Below are positions 16,279 to 24,694 of a stretch of DNA of 64,000 bases, piece by piece (the first letter of the stretch is position 1; every line of letters begins with the position of its first letter). The notes under the pieces are model-generated. The model ran no database searches. It was given only the letters and a program-made list of their open reading frames with translations, and had not been told where the DNA came from. Both the position numbers and the translations under genes were made by a program. The DNA is from Sporosarcina sp. JAI121. Lineage in GTDB: Bacteria; Bacillota; Bacilli; Bacillales_A; Planococcaceae. The stretch is taken from the NCBI RefSeq assembly GCF_013408665.1, contig NZ_JACCCL010000001.1, positions 1 to 64,000 of the forward strand, given 5' to 3'.

Positions 16279-17718
16279 ATGACCAATCAACAGAAAAATG
16301 ATTTCACAAGTTGGTATATCGACACGATTCAAAAGGCGGATTTAATGGATTACACACCAGTCCGCGGATGTATTGCATTCAAACCGGATGGCTATGAAAT
16401 TTGGGAGCATATTCAAGCTGAGATGGATAGGCGTTTTAAAGAGACGGGGCATCGTAATGCCTATTTCCCGATGCTGATTCCGGAATCGTTCTTCCAAAAA
16501 GAGAAAGACCATATCGAAGGATTTTCACCGGAGCTTCCATGGGTCACCGAAGCTGCAGGCGAAAAATTAGAAGAGCGTTTAGCACTTCGTCCCACTTCTG
16601 AAACGATGATCGGACATCTGTATTCGGATTGGATCAAAAGTTATCGAGATCTACCTGTGTTAATCAACCAATGGGCGAACGTCTTCCGCTGGGAAAAGAA
16701 AACACTTCCATTTATTCGGACGTCTGAATTTTTATGGCAGGAAGGGCATACCGCTCACGTCGATGAAGAGGAAGCACGTACAGAAACAATGCAAATGCTC
16801 AACATCTATAAAGAAGTCGTAGAAGACCTATTGGCTATTCCAGTATACGACGGTCAAAAGACACCTTCCGAGCGTTTTGCAGGAGCTGTGGATACGTATT
16901 CCATCGAAGCGATGATGAGGGACGGAAAAGCGGTTCAAGCAGGGACTTCACATTACTTAGGAACAAAGTTTGCAGAAGCATTTGATATTAAATATTTAAA
17001 TAAAGAAAACAAGCATGAATTCGTCCATACAACTTCTTGGGGGACTTCCACACGATTGATCGGTTCTGTCATTATGGTTCACGGGGATGAACAAGGTCTC
17101 GTATTACCACCCCGTGTCGCGCCAACACAAGTTGTATTAATTCCAGTAGGGCCGTGGAAGAAAAACCCTGAAATTATGGAGAAATTAGATGAAGTTTATG
17201 CGGAACTAAAAGCGAAGGGGATTCGTGTGCGCTTGGATGATTCCGATCAATCACCTGGGTACAAATTTAATGAGTGGGAATTGAAAGGCGTGCCAGTTCG
17301 AGTGGAATTAGGACCTCGTGACTTGGAAAATAACCAAGTGATACTAAAAGCACGCGATGAGGAAGAGAAAGTATCCGTTGATCTTCCAACTGTAGCGGAC
17401 TGCATTGAAGGCGCATTAAACACGATGCAAACACGCTTATTAGAAAAAGCGCGTGCATTCCGTGATAAGCATTCCCATACACATGTCGATTCACTAGCGC
17501 AATTAACAACCCATATTGCGGATTCAACGGAAAGCGGAGAAATCCCTGGATGGATCCTAGCGGGATGGTGCGGAAATGACGCTTGTGAAGAACAAGTGAA
17601 AAAAGAAACGAAGTTCACAACACGCAATATTCCATTCAACCCGCCAGCTACGAAATCAACATGCATCAATTGCGGACAAGAAGCAAAACACACCGTTTGG
17701 TTCGGTAGAGCCTATTAA
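16279..17718 (+). CDS. proS: prolyl-tRNA synthetase, short (archaeal/eukaryote-like, type 3) form
   Basis: 479 residues, the compact ProRS form without the bacterial editing insert. Class II motifs appear as GYEIWEHIQ...RHRNAYFP-like motif 1, FRWEKKTLPFIRTSEFLWQEGHTAH around motif 2 and the GTSTRLIG region near motif 3. The anticodon-binding domain and C-terminal zinc-type segment (WCGNDACEE, then CINCGQ) follow. It charges tRNA-Pro. GGGGAGG precedes the ATG. The T-box in front implies induction on proline starvation. Many Bacillales carry a second, long-form proS elsewhere; this may be the inducible one. Confidence 0.95.
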   Translation: MTNQQKNDFTSWYIDTIQKADLMDYTPVRGCIAFKPDGYEIWEHIQAEMDRRFKETGHRNAYFPMLIPESFFQKEKDHIEGFSPELPWVTEAAGEKLEERLALRPTSETMIGHLYSDWIKSYRDLPVLINQWANVFRWEKKTLPFIRTSEFLWQEGHTAHVDEEEARTETMQMLNIYKEVVEDLLAIPVYDGQKTPSERFAGAVDTYSIEAMMRDGKAVQAGTSHYLGTKFAEAFDIKYLNKENKHEFVHTTSWGTSTRLIGSVIMVHGDEQGLVLPPRVAPTQVVLIPVGPWKKNPEIMEKLDEVYAELKAKGIRVRLDDSDQSPGYKFNEWELKGVPVRVELGPRDLENNQVILKARDEEEKVSVDLPTVADCIEGALNTMQTRLLEKARAFRDKHSHTHVDSLAQLTTHIADSTESGEIPGWILAGWCGNDACEEQVKKETKFTTRNIPFNPPATKSTCINCGQEAKHTVWFGRAY

Positions 17719-17724
17719 CTCTGT

Positions 17725-17806
17725 GGTGACAGGCACTTGGTTAATCGTGAAAGTTCAAACAATCATGTTTGTTTGAACTAACATGATTGTTTTGGTGCCT
17801 GTCACC
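17725..17806. repeat. 82-bp GGTGACAG palindromic repeat, copy A
   Basis: It begins GGTGACAGGCAC and ends GGTGCCTGTCACC, with an inner pair GTTCAAACAATCATG / CATGATTG and GTTTGAAC. Two more copies of exactly 82 bp lie at 49756 and 50340. It sits 7 nt after the proS stop and may also act as its 3' hairpin. Confidence 0.85.
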
Positions 17807-17922
17807 ATTTCTCGTCTCATTAGTTTTTCGAATGGACTTTCATTCATACAATTGAATTTATTTATGAGTCAATGAAGAATATGCTAGTCATATAGAGGTT
17901 TTCAGGGAAAGAAGGATACTAT

Positions 17923-18657
17923 ATGGAATACATTATGCTTTACTTCATCGGCTTTGCTGCAACAACGCTTGGAACTTTGGCAGGGGGCGGTGGACTCATC
18001 AGCTTACCGGCTATGTTGTTGATGGGATTACCGGTACATTCTGCAATCGGGGCGAATAAAGTATCAAACACAGTAAGCTCATTTTCGAGTTTTCTTGTAA
18101 TTTATAAAAATAAAGAAGTAACGGTGAAAGAAGCGCTTACGGTTGTCCCTATCAGTCTTGCTGGCGGAATTACCGGCGGGGTTATTGCGTCCTTCTTAAA
18201 AGAGGAATGGATGATTGTTATCGCGATTGTACTTTTAACATTTGCGTTCATCACATCTTTTCTTGGAAAAGCGGACTTTGATGGCAATGAGCCATTTCGT
18301 GTAACTAAAAAAAGTGCTTCTTCATTATACGGAATCGGTATATACGATGGGGTTTTTGGTCCGGGAAGCGGGACGTTAGCATTATATTTATATGCCCGAT
18401 TACAAGTTTCTTATTTGAGGGCGGTCGGACTGTCACGTATCATGATTTTTTCGAGCTGTTTTGGAGCATCGATCAGTTATATTTCGACGGGGAAGATCAT
18501 ATGGCCGCTCACGATTGCATTAATGCTGGGTTCGATAAGTGGTGCGCAGCTTGGTGTACGCCTCGCACGTAAGTTGAAAAGTGAGCATGTTAAACCAATC
18601 CTTCGTACTGTCACGGTCCTTCTAATCATGCAAATTGTTGTGGAGTATTTTGGATGA
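17923..18657 (+). CDS. TSUP (TauE/SafE) family exporter
   Basis: 244 residues with seven to eight helices. The repeated motif is visible as GTLAGGGGLISLPAM and GIYDGVFGPGSGTLALY. Family members move sulfite, sulfoacetate or other organic anions; the substrate here is unknown. The ATG has AAGGA upstream. It stands alone between the 82-bp repeat and a dehydrogenase gene. Confidence 0.88.
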   Translation: MEYIMLYFIGFAATTLGTLAGGGGLISLPAMLLMGLPVHSAIGANKVSNTVSSFSSFLVIYKNKEVTVKEALTVVPISLAGGITGGVIASFLKEEWMIVIAIVLLTFAFITSFLGKADFDGNEPFRVTKKSASSLYGIGIYDGVFGPGSGTLALYLYARLQVSYLRAVGLSRIMIFSSCFGASISYISTGKIIWPLTIALMLGSISGAQLGVRLARKLKSEHVKPILRTVTVLLIMQIVVEYFG

Positions 18658-18784
18658 GTTACTAGAAGTACAAAGTAGCGCATCCAACTTATATTCCGGG
18701 AACATTTTTCATAATTAATGCATCTGTTAAGTATCATGGAAGAATAACTAGATGACGCTAGAAACTTAAAAAGGAGGATTACAT

Positions 18785-19384
18785 ATTAAAATACTTGTCG
18801 TGGGTGCAAGTGGAACGATTGGAAAAGCAGTGACGGAGGAATTAGAAAAAAATCACGAGGTGATTCGCGCGGGGCGAAATGGTGCTGATGTATCCGTTGA
18901 TATTACGTCAGTGGAAAGCATTAAGAAGATGTATGAACAAATTGGCAAAGTTGATGCGGTAATAAATGCGGCAGGACGTGCCCATTTTGATGCAGTTACG
19001 GATATGACTCCCGAGTTGAATGAAATAGGAATTGATAGCAAATTGAAAGGGCAAGTTAATCTAGTTCTATTAGGTTTTGATAATATGAATGATGGTGGAA
19101 GTTTCACGTTAACGACGGGCATTATGATGGATGATCCAATTGCGAAAGGAGCTTCAGCGGCTTTGGCAAACGGCGGCGTCAGAGCGTTTGTTAAAGCTGC
19201 GGCTATAGAAATGCCAAGGGGGATTCGCATTAATAGCGTAAGTCCTAATGTGTTACAAGAGTCAATGCATAGGCTTAGTGGTCTTTTTCAAGGGTTTGAT
19301 GCCGTACCTGTAAAGCGTGTAGTTCTTGCTTTTGAAAAGAGTGTGTTTGGTTTACAAACAGGTCAGAATTTTGAAGTCTATTAA
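18785..19384 (+). CDS. short-chain dehydrogenase/reductase, probable ATT start
   Basis: 199 residues from the proposed start. The Rossmann loop is VVGASGTIGKAVTEEL; NAAGRAHF follows; the usual Tyr-x-x-x-Lys is not evident, the equivalent region being AALANGGVRAFVKAAAIEMP, where Tyr is missing. It resembles short (about 200-residue) SDRs of the YwqN/YbbO-like kind. AGGAGG stands exactly 7 nt before ATT (18785), which gives IKILVVGASG, the full first beta strand. The only standard start, GTG at 18800, would cut off that strand and has no ribosome site. Cofactor NAD(P) is expected; the substrate is unknown. Confidence 0.8.
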   Translation: MKILVVGASGTIGKAVTEELEKNHEVIRAGRNGADVSVDITSVESIKKMYEQIGKVDAVINAAGRAHFDAVTDMTPELNEIGIDSKLKGQVNLVLLGFDNMNDGGSFTLTTGIMMDDPIAKGASAALANGGVRAFVKAAAIEMPRGIRINSVSPNVLQESMHRLSGLFQGFDAVPVKRVVLAFEKSVFGLQTGQNFEVY

Positions 19385-19412
19385 TAGTTGTATACTTGAA
19401 AGTATACGAAAA

Positions 19413-19439
19413 ACCTTCTGGGAAAGAATCTCAGAAGGT
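19413..19439 (+). terminator. hairpin after the dehydrogenase gene
   Basis: ACCTTCTG pairs with CAGAAGGT, followed by a short T-rich stretch. It is a plausible terminator. Confidence 0.55.
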
Positions 19440-19474
19440 CTATTTCATTCATATTATTAATGTATCTTTCTATT

Positions 19475-19635
19475 TGAGTTAATTTTATAATAGCTTATTC
19501 TAACTGAAAATACGTATGTTCATCTAAAATTATATCGATTTATTCGTTAATACAGGGTTCGAGTTATGTTGATTGGAGCGGAAAGCAACTTTTTTCGGAT
19601 TTTAATGCTTGTTTCCCTATTGTGAAATTGACTCA
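19475..19635. mobile_element. 161-bp MITE-like element, uninterrupted copy
   Basis: The 19-bp ends are inverted repeats: left TGAGTTAATTTTATAATAG, right (reverse strand) TGAGTCAATTTCACAATAG, 16 of 19 identical. The whole 161 bp matches, in opposite orientation, the element at 39084-39403 once a 159-bp insert there is removed. It encodes no protein. No clear target-site duplication is visible. It fills most of the 250-bp gap before purine nucleoside phosphorylase. Confidence 0.8.
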
Positions 19636-19636
19636 T

Positions 19637-20455
19637 TTAAATACTTTTCAAGATGTTTTTAATTAAATGCACAAATGTATTTCGAGACTTAGCGGCAACT
19701 TCAATTACTTCCTTATGACTTAATGGTTCATCTAAAATCCCGCATGCCATATTTGTTAAGCAAGATATTCCTAACACCTTAAGCCCAGCATGAATCGCAA
19801 CAATAGCTTCGGGTACTGTTGACATGCCAATTGCATCTGCACCTAAAGTGCGGATCATACGAATTTCAGCTGGTGTTTCGTAAACAGGACCACTCCACCA
19901 GCCATATACGCCTTCTCTTAATGTGATATCATTCTCACGAGCTACTTGTAACGCCGTTTTTCTCATTTCCCGATTATAAACTTCAGAAACATCTGGGAAA
20001 CGCGTTCCTAAATCATCATTGTTTTTACCAATCAATGGATTAATACCAACTAAATTAAGATGATCAGTTAGTAACATTAATTCGCCAGGATTAAAATCTG
20101 TATTTACCGCGCCACAAGCATTTGTAATAATTAGTTTGTCTATACCTAATGCTTTCATCACCCTTACAGGAAAGGTGACTTCATCTAAGGAATACCCTTC
20201 ATAAAAATGATAACGACCTTTCATAGCCACTACTGTTTTACCTTCTAAATTCCCGATGACTAACTCATTTGCGTGACCAACTGCATCTGATTTTGAGAAA
20301 AAAGGAATGTCCCCGTAAGGAATGACAACTCCGTCTTCTATCTCATCTGCAAGGCCACCCAATCCGGAACCTAGGATAATGCCTATTTCGGGAACTACAT
20401 TAGTTTTACTGAAAATGTAGTTTTTTGCCTCTACTATTTCTTCTGCTTTATGCAT
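19637..20455 (-). CDS. purine nucleoside phosphorylase (PNP I, trimeric type)
   Basis: 272 residues. Phosphate-binding IILGSGLGGLADEIE, MKGRYHFYEGYS, ITNACGAVN and the purine-site region GPVYETPAEIRM followed by ADAIGMSTVPEAI are all present. It cleaves guanosine/inosine-type nucleosides with phosphate (PunA/PupG class, not the hexameric DeoD). AGGGGG precedes the ATG. It lies alone; its stop is 2 nt from the MITE-like element. Confidence 0.92.
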   Translation of the reverse strand: MHKAEEIVEAKNYIFSKTNVVPEIGIILGSGLGGLADEIEDGVVIPYGDIPFFSKSDAVGHANELVIGNLEGKTVVAMKGRYHFYEGYSLDEVTFPVRVMKALGIDKLIITNACGAVNTDFNPGELMLLTDHLNLVGINPLIGKNNDDLGTRFPDVSEVYNREMRKTALQVARENDITLREGVYGWWSGPVYETPAEIRMIRTLGADAIGMSTVPEAIVAIHAGLKVLGISCLTNMACGILDEPLSHKEVIEVAAKSRNTFVHLIKNILKSI

Positions 20456-20540
20456 TAGTAATTACCCCCTGCTATATTTGGTGAATGTTTTAAAAGATGT
20501 TAATTAGTTAAGTTTAGTTTTTTTATAAATATCCGTCAGT

Positions 20541-20804
20541 TTACGACCTTAGAATAGCATTCTTCGCATTTGAATTTCTCCCCGATTTTTGCGATAGGTA
20601 GTAGGCAATTGTCGATGAAAGGAAGATAAATATGAACGAGAAGGGAATGCTGGAAGTCCTTTCAATAACCACTTCTTGACCGGCAATAGCCTGTACAGAA
20701 GATAAGTCCGGCTTAAAGAGAAGCGTAAGAATTGCCCCTGATGAAATTTGGAGCAATAGATACAGCGCTGCAAAACTACTGATGAAAATCATATATTTTT
20801 TCAT
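20541..20804 (-). CDS. small two-helix membrane protein, unknown
   Basis: 87 residues with a hydrophobic N-terminal segment (about 5-28) and another near the C-terminus (about 57-75), then a short basic tail. I do not recognise the family. The ATG at 20804 is chosen because GAGGTG stands 6 nt upstream; the GTG three codons earlier is part of that site. It follows the AlaX-type gene by 18 nt on the same strand and may be co-transcribed. Confidence 0.7.
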   Translation of the reverse strand: MKKYMIFISSFAALYLLLQISSGAILTLLFKPDLSSVQAIAGQEVVIERTSSIPFSFIFIFLSSTIAYYLSQKSGRNSNAKNAILRS

Positions 20805-20821
20805 TGTTTTCACCTCTTCAT

Positions 20822-22023
20822 CTATTTACGACTCGGATTAACTAAGGTTTCATTTATTTTAGTCAGGAACTGTTCTGCAGTTACCAACGGTTCGCCTCCA
20901 CCCTGGACAAAAGCATCATTCCCGCCGCCTTTTCCATTGATGAGGGGAAGTGCAACGGATGAAATTTGCTTCATACTCGTCTCAACAGAAGCTCCACGGG
21001 CAGCGACAAACTGTAGTCGATTACCGTTTTCAGTAACGAGAAGTACAATGATATCATCTGATCCAGCTACAAGGGATCGGGCAAGTTTCTGCAATTGCTG
21101 AACAGTTCTCTCCGTAAATTGAGCTTTCACAATGCCATGCTGCTGTTGGCCCAATAAAATTTTCGCTTCAACTGCTAACAGTTCTTCTTGCGCATCTGCC
21201 AGGGATTTCTCTAGTACATGATTTGTTTCCAATAACTTTCGCACCACATCCGCAATGCCATTATCGGGTGCACTTAACAATCTTGATGCTACCGTCAATT
21301 CCTGGTTTTTTCGTTGTAATTGCTGTAACACCCGCCCGCCGCAAACGAAATGTACGCGCAATTTGCCCCGATGTTTTCAGTCGATAATATTTTCAGCATA
21401 CTTACCTGTCCCGTTGTACTAGGATGAGTACCGCCACAGCCGTTGTAATCATAATTCGGGATGATGACAAGCCGGATTTCACCTGTCACCGCAAGTTGCT
21501 TGCGAAGGGGGTAGTTATGAAGATCAGTTTCCGTCACCCATTTCATTTCAATTTGCCTGTTTTCCAAAATTATATCATTCGCTGCTTGTTCCACCGCGTC
21601 TAATTGCTCAGCGGATACTTCCTCTATGTCCAAATCAATCGATACAACATCTTGTCCCAAATGGAAACTTACCGTCGGAAAGCCGAAAAGTTCAACAAAT
21701 GCAGCCGACAAAATATGCTGTCCTGCATGCTGTTGCATATGGTCAAATCGTCGTTCCCAATTGAGAACGCCCTCCACTTCAGCGACGGAACCGAGACTTT
21801 CAGCAACAGTATGACGGATTTCATCACCCACCGCCTCCACATTTAGCACCGCGACGCCATTCAACGTCCCCGTATCATGCGGCTGACCTCCACCTGTCGG
21901 ATAAAAAGCTGTATTGTCCAAAATGACATAGTGGTTTCCTTCTGTATCTTTTGTTGCTTTAATAATCTGAGTCGTGAAGAATTTGCAATACGGATCTGTA
22001 TAATACAAACGGTTTTTTAACAT
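20822..22023 (-). pseudogene. AlaX-type alanyl-tRNA editing protein with DHHA1 domain, frameshifted
   Basis: Two overlapping frames make one protein of about 400 residues. The first (22023 to about 21376) holds the editing domain with the zinc ligands HAGQH and CGGTH. The second (to 20822) continues with RVHFVCGGRVL and the coiled-coil/DHHA1 part ending GKGGGNDAFVQGGG. Adding one A to the run of four at 21374-21377 restores TEKHRGKLRVHF and joins them. So this is a one-base deletion, a sequencing error or, less likely, programmed slippage. The intact protein clears misacylated Ser- or Gly-tRNA-Ala. The ATG at 22023 has GGGAG upstream. Confidence 0.85.
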
Positions 22024-22071
22024 ACAATCGACTCCCATGGCTTTTTTCTATTTTATCATGAAAAGTGAAAA

Positions 22072-22104
22072 AGAGTGCCCAATCCACTGGGGATTGGGCA
22101 CTCT
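22072..22104 (-). terminator. terminator of the glcD-BASS operon
   Basis: AGAGTGCCCAATCC and GGATTGGGCACTCT form a perfect stem, followed on the minus strand by TTTTTCACTTTTC. Confidence 0.9.
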
Positions 22105-22112
22105 CTTCCTGA

Positions 22113-23108
22113 TTACTCTTGAATCTTTCCGGCAGGGGATAAAACGTTAGCTTGGAGTACGTCTGTATCATCATTCTCGTCAACAATCGGTTTTTTCGAC
22201 CAGATTGTAGCTAAAATCGGACCTGAAATGTTATGCCAGATAGCGCCCCATACACTCGGAAGTGCCGCGAGCGGGCTGAAGTGTGCAGTCGCCAGCGCCA
22301 CGCCTAATCCAGAGTTTTGCATGCCGACTTCAATAGAGATGGCTCTTCGATCATTTTCGTTCAGGCCGAGCATTACCGCTGTCAAGTAGCCAAGCAGTAG
22401 ACCGAATCCGTTATGAAGGAATACGGCGATGAAAACGATAAGTCCCGAACTTGCAACATTACTTGCATTGGCGGCAGTGACGGCTGACACGATGATTAAG
22501 ATTGCCAGTACTGAAATGAGGGGGACGACCGAAACGCTTTTCTCGACTGCTTTCGGGAAAAAATACTGGACGGCAAGCCCTAAAACAATCGGGATGATAA
22601 TCACTTGCACAATCGACTTGAACATTAAAACCGGATCAACTGGCAGCCATTGCCCTGCAAGGATTAGCAGCAAGAGCGGTGTTACGACTGGAGCCAATAA
22701 AGTGGATAGGGAAGTCATTGCAACTGATAGCGCAAGGTTCCCTTTTGCAAGATAGACCATAACGTTGGAAGCTGTACCACCTGGAACACACCCGAGAAGA
22801 ACTAAGCCCGCTGCCAATTCAGGAGGCAACTTGAGCAAGTGAGCTAACGCGAAAGCGACAAGGGGCATGATAACGAATTGAGCCCCAACACCGATAAATA
22901 CGGGCAACGGTTTCGTCAGAACAATTTTAAAATCCACCGGCTTTAGCGTTAGTCCCATTCCGAACATGACGACGCCTAGTAAAATTGTAATATAGCCGCC
23001 TAATCCTAAAAAAGGTGTCGGAGCCATGAAGGCAATAACGGCAATGATGATGACCCAAATGGCAAAGTATTTTCCAGCTATTGTACTAAGTGTTTCAAGT
23101 GTCTTCAT
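22113..23108 (-). CDS. bile acid:sodium symporter (BASS) family transporter
   Basis: 331 residues, about ten helices. BASS features are LLGVVMFGMGLTLKPVDF, VLLGCVPGGTASNVMVYLAKG (crossover motif) and EVGMQNSGLGVALATAHF. The family takes up organic acids with sodium, including bile acids, pantoate and 2-keto acids. The ATG overlaps the end of the oxidase gene by 4 nt and GAGAGG lies 9 nt upstream. Pairing with a 2-hydroxyacid oxidase suggests it carries that acid, such as glycolate or lactate, or its keto product (inference). Confidence 0.88.
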   Translation of the reverse strand: MKTLETLSTIAGKYFAIWVIIIAVIAFMAPTPFLGLGGYITILLGVVMFGMGLTLKPVDFKIVLTKPLPVFIGVGAQFVIMPLVAFALAHLLKLPPELAAGLVLLGCVPGGTASNVMVYLAKGNLALSVAMTSLSTLLAPVVTPLLLLILAGQWLPVDPVLMFKSIVQVIIIPIVLGLAVQYFFPKAVEKSVSVVPLISVLAILIIVSAVTAANASNVASSGLIVFIAVFLHNGFGLLLGYLTAVMLGLNENDRRAISIEVGMQNSGLGVALATAHFSPLAALPSVWGAIWHNISGPILATIWSKKPIVDENDDTDVLQANVLSPAGKIQE

Positions 23109-24505
23109 AGGAGATTTCCTCTCTTGTCCATCTTCATGATTTTATTTGGATTCAGTAAATTGTCTGGATCAAGTGCTTTTTTTATTTTTTCCATGACGAG
23201 AAGTGCCACACCGTGCTCTTGCTCCTGATATTTCTGTTTGCCGCTACCAACGCCGTGCTCTCCTGTACATGTACCGCCGCGTTCAAGTGCATAGATGACG
23301 ATTCGTTCATTCAACTCATCGGCCTTCGCAAGTTCTTCGGCATCATTCATATCCATCATAAGCAGTACGTGGAAGTTACCGTCACCAACGTGACCGACAA
23401 TTCCGCCGGTCAGTCCAAGTGACTCAACCGTTTCACGGGCATGTTCGACTGCACCCGCCAACTCCGAAATTGGAAGACAAACATCAGTTACCATCATTTT
23501 TTTCCCGGGATAGCCGTGGATAAAGGCATATGCCAAATTGTGCCGCGCCTCCCATAGTCTGATGCGTCCTGCGTTGTCCGTTTCGAAGTCGATATCCTCG
23601 CAATGATGATCCTCGACAATTTCTTTTGTAAATTCAACGTCTTGTTTCAACCCTGCTTCATTTCCATGAAACTCCAAGAATAGCGTCGGTTTTTCTATAT
23701 AGTTGGTTTCACTGAACAGATTCGCCTGTTTTATAGAGGGCTCATCGACCAACTCAACCCGTGCAATCGGAATACCGGCCTGCAAAATAGATACAACAGC
23801 CTCAACGGCATCAATGACAGTAGGAAAGGAAGCCCGTGCTGCCGTGACGTGTTCTGGAATTCCGTATACTCGCAGTGTCAGTTCCGTAAAGCAGCCAAGC
23901 GTACCTTCAGAACCTATGAAAAGACCATTTAGATGGAGACCGGATGCAGATTTTGCGGCCATATTACCGGTGTGGATAATCGATCCATCCGCCATAACAA
24001 CTTCCAAATCACGGACTTGATCACGCATGACGCCATACTTGACGGTCGTCGTTCCACTGGCGTTCGTTGCCGCCATACCACCTAATGTGGCATCAGCTCC
24101 CGGATCGACCGAGAAAAACAACCCGTACTTTTTTAACTCCTTATTTAACTGTGTACGGGTTACGCCAGGTTGTACTTTAACAAGGAAGTCATTCTCTCGG
24201 ACTTCCAAAACCTTATTCATAAGCGAAAAGTCAATCGTGATTCCACCTTTGGAAGGGATTATATGTCCTTCCAAGCTAGAACCGAGACCGAACGGTACAA
24301 CGGGGATTTGGTATTCATTTGAAATTTTCATCACGTTACTTACGTCTTTAGTCGATTCCGGGAAAACAACAATGTCTGGAAGACTTGCCGCATGATAGGA
24401 TTCATCCTTTCCGTGTAGCTCTCTTACGGTTTCATTGATGGTCACCTGATCGTCCTTAAGCACGCTTTTCAGTACTGCAACTATATTTTCTGTTGCTATT
24501 GTCAT
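23105..24505 (-). CDS. FAD-linked 2-hydroxyacid oxidase/dehydrogenase, GlcD-like
   Basis: 466 residues of the FAD_binding_4/FAD_oxidase_C family. The FAD fold shows VPFGLGSSLEGH and PGADATLGGMAATNASGT; the C-terminal cap has GHVGDGNFHVLL and CTGEHGVGSGKQKY. It oxidises a D-2-hydroxyacid (glycolate or D-lactate) to the keto acid; electron acceptor not visible, as no iron-sulfur GlcF partner adjoins. The ATG at 24505 is used because AAGGAG lies 9 nt upstream; upstream in-frame codons are in the regulatory gap. It is divergent from a FadR-type regulator and co-transcribed with the BASS transporter. Confidence 0.9.
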   Translation of the reverse strand: MTIATENIVAVLKSVLKDDQVTINETVRELHGKDESYHAASLPDIVVFPESTKDVSNVMKISNEYQIPVVPFGLGSSLEGHIIPSKGGITIDFSLMNKVLEVRENDFLVKVQPGVTRTQLNKELKKYGLFFSVDPGADATLGGMAATNASGTTTVKYGVMRDQVRDLEVVMADGSIIHTGNMAAKSASGLHLNGLFIGSEGTLGCFTELTLRVYGIPEHVTAARASFPTVIDAVEAVVSILQAGIPIARVELVDEPSIKQANLFSETNYIEKPTLFLEFHGNEAGLKQDVEFTKEIVEDHHCEDIDFETDNAGRIRLWEARHNLAYAFIHGYPGKKMMVTDVCLPISELAGAVEHARETVESLGLTGGIVGHVGDGNFHVLLMMDMNDAEELAKADELNERIVIYALERGGTCTGEHGVGSGKQKYQEQEHGVALLVMEKIKKALDPDNLLNPNKIMKMDKRGNLL

Positions 24506-24574
24506 TTCAATTTCTCTCCTTCTGTTAGGCAAGTGGTCATACCGATAGTTTATGTAATTTAGAATTGTTAGTTT

Positions 24575-24587
24575 TTGGTCCAACCAA
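24575..24587. promoter_or_regulatory. FadR/LldR-type operator
   Basis: TTGGT, CCA, ACCAA: a perfect inverted repeat of the form bound by PdhR/LldR-type FCD regulators (TTGGTNNNACCAA). A further partial site, TTGGTTGGT, lies at 24655-24663 beside the regulator gene. It lies in the divergent region between glcD and the regulator. Confidence 0.75.
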
Positions 24588-24694
24588 TGTTTATAATTAT
24601 ACCTAATAATCTGAACAATACAATACTTATTTCGGGTTATTGATTATTCTAATATTGGTTGGTATCGTTTAAAGTACGGATTGGGGTGAAGCAG

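Noticed and set aside
17247-17693. Long minus-strand frame inside proS
   Set aside because: Shadow of a strongly conserved gene on the other strand.
20822-21361. Separate DHHA1-only gene
   Set aside because: It starts inside the conserved RVHFVCGG block and has no ribosome site; it is the second half of the frameshifted AlaX-type gene.
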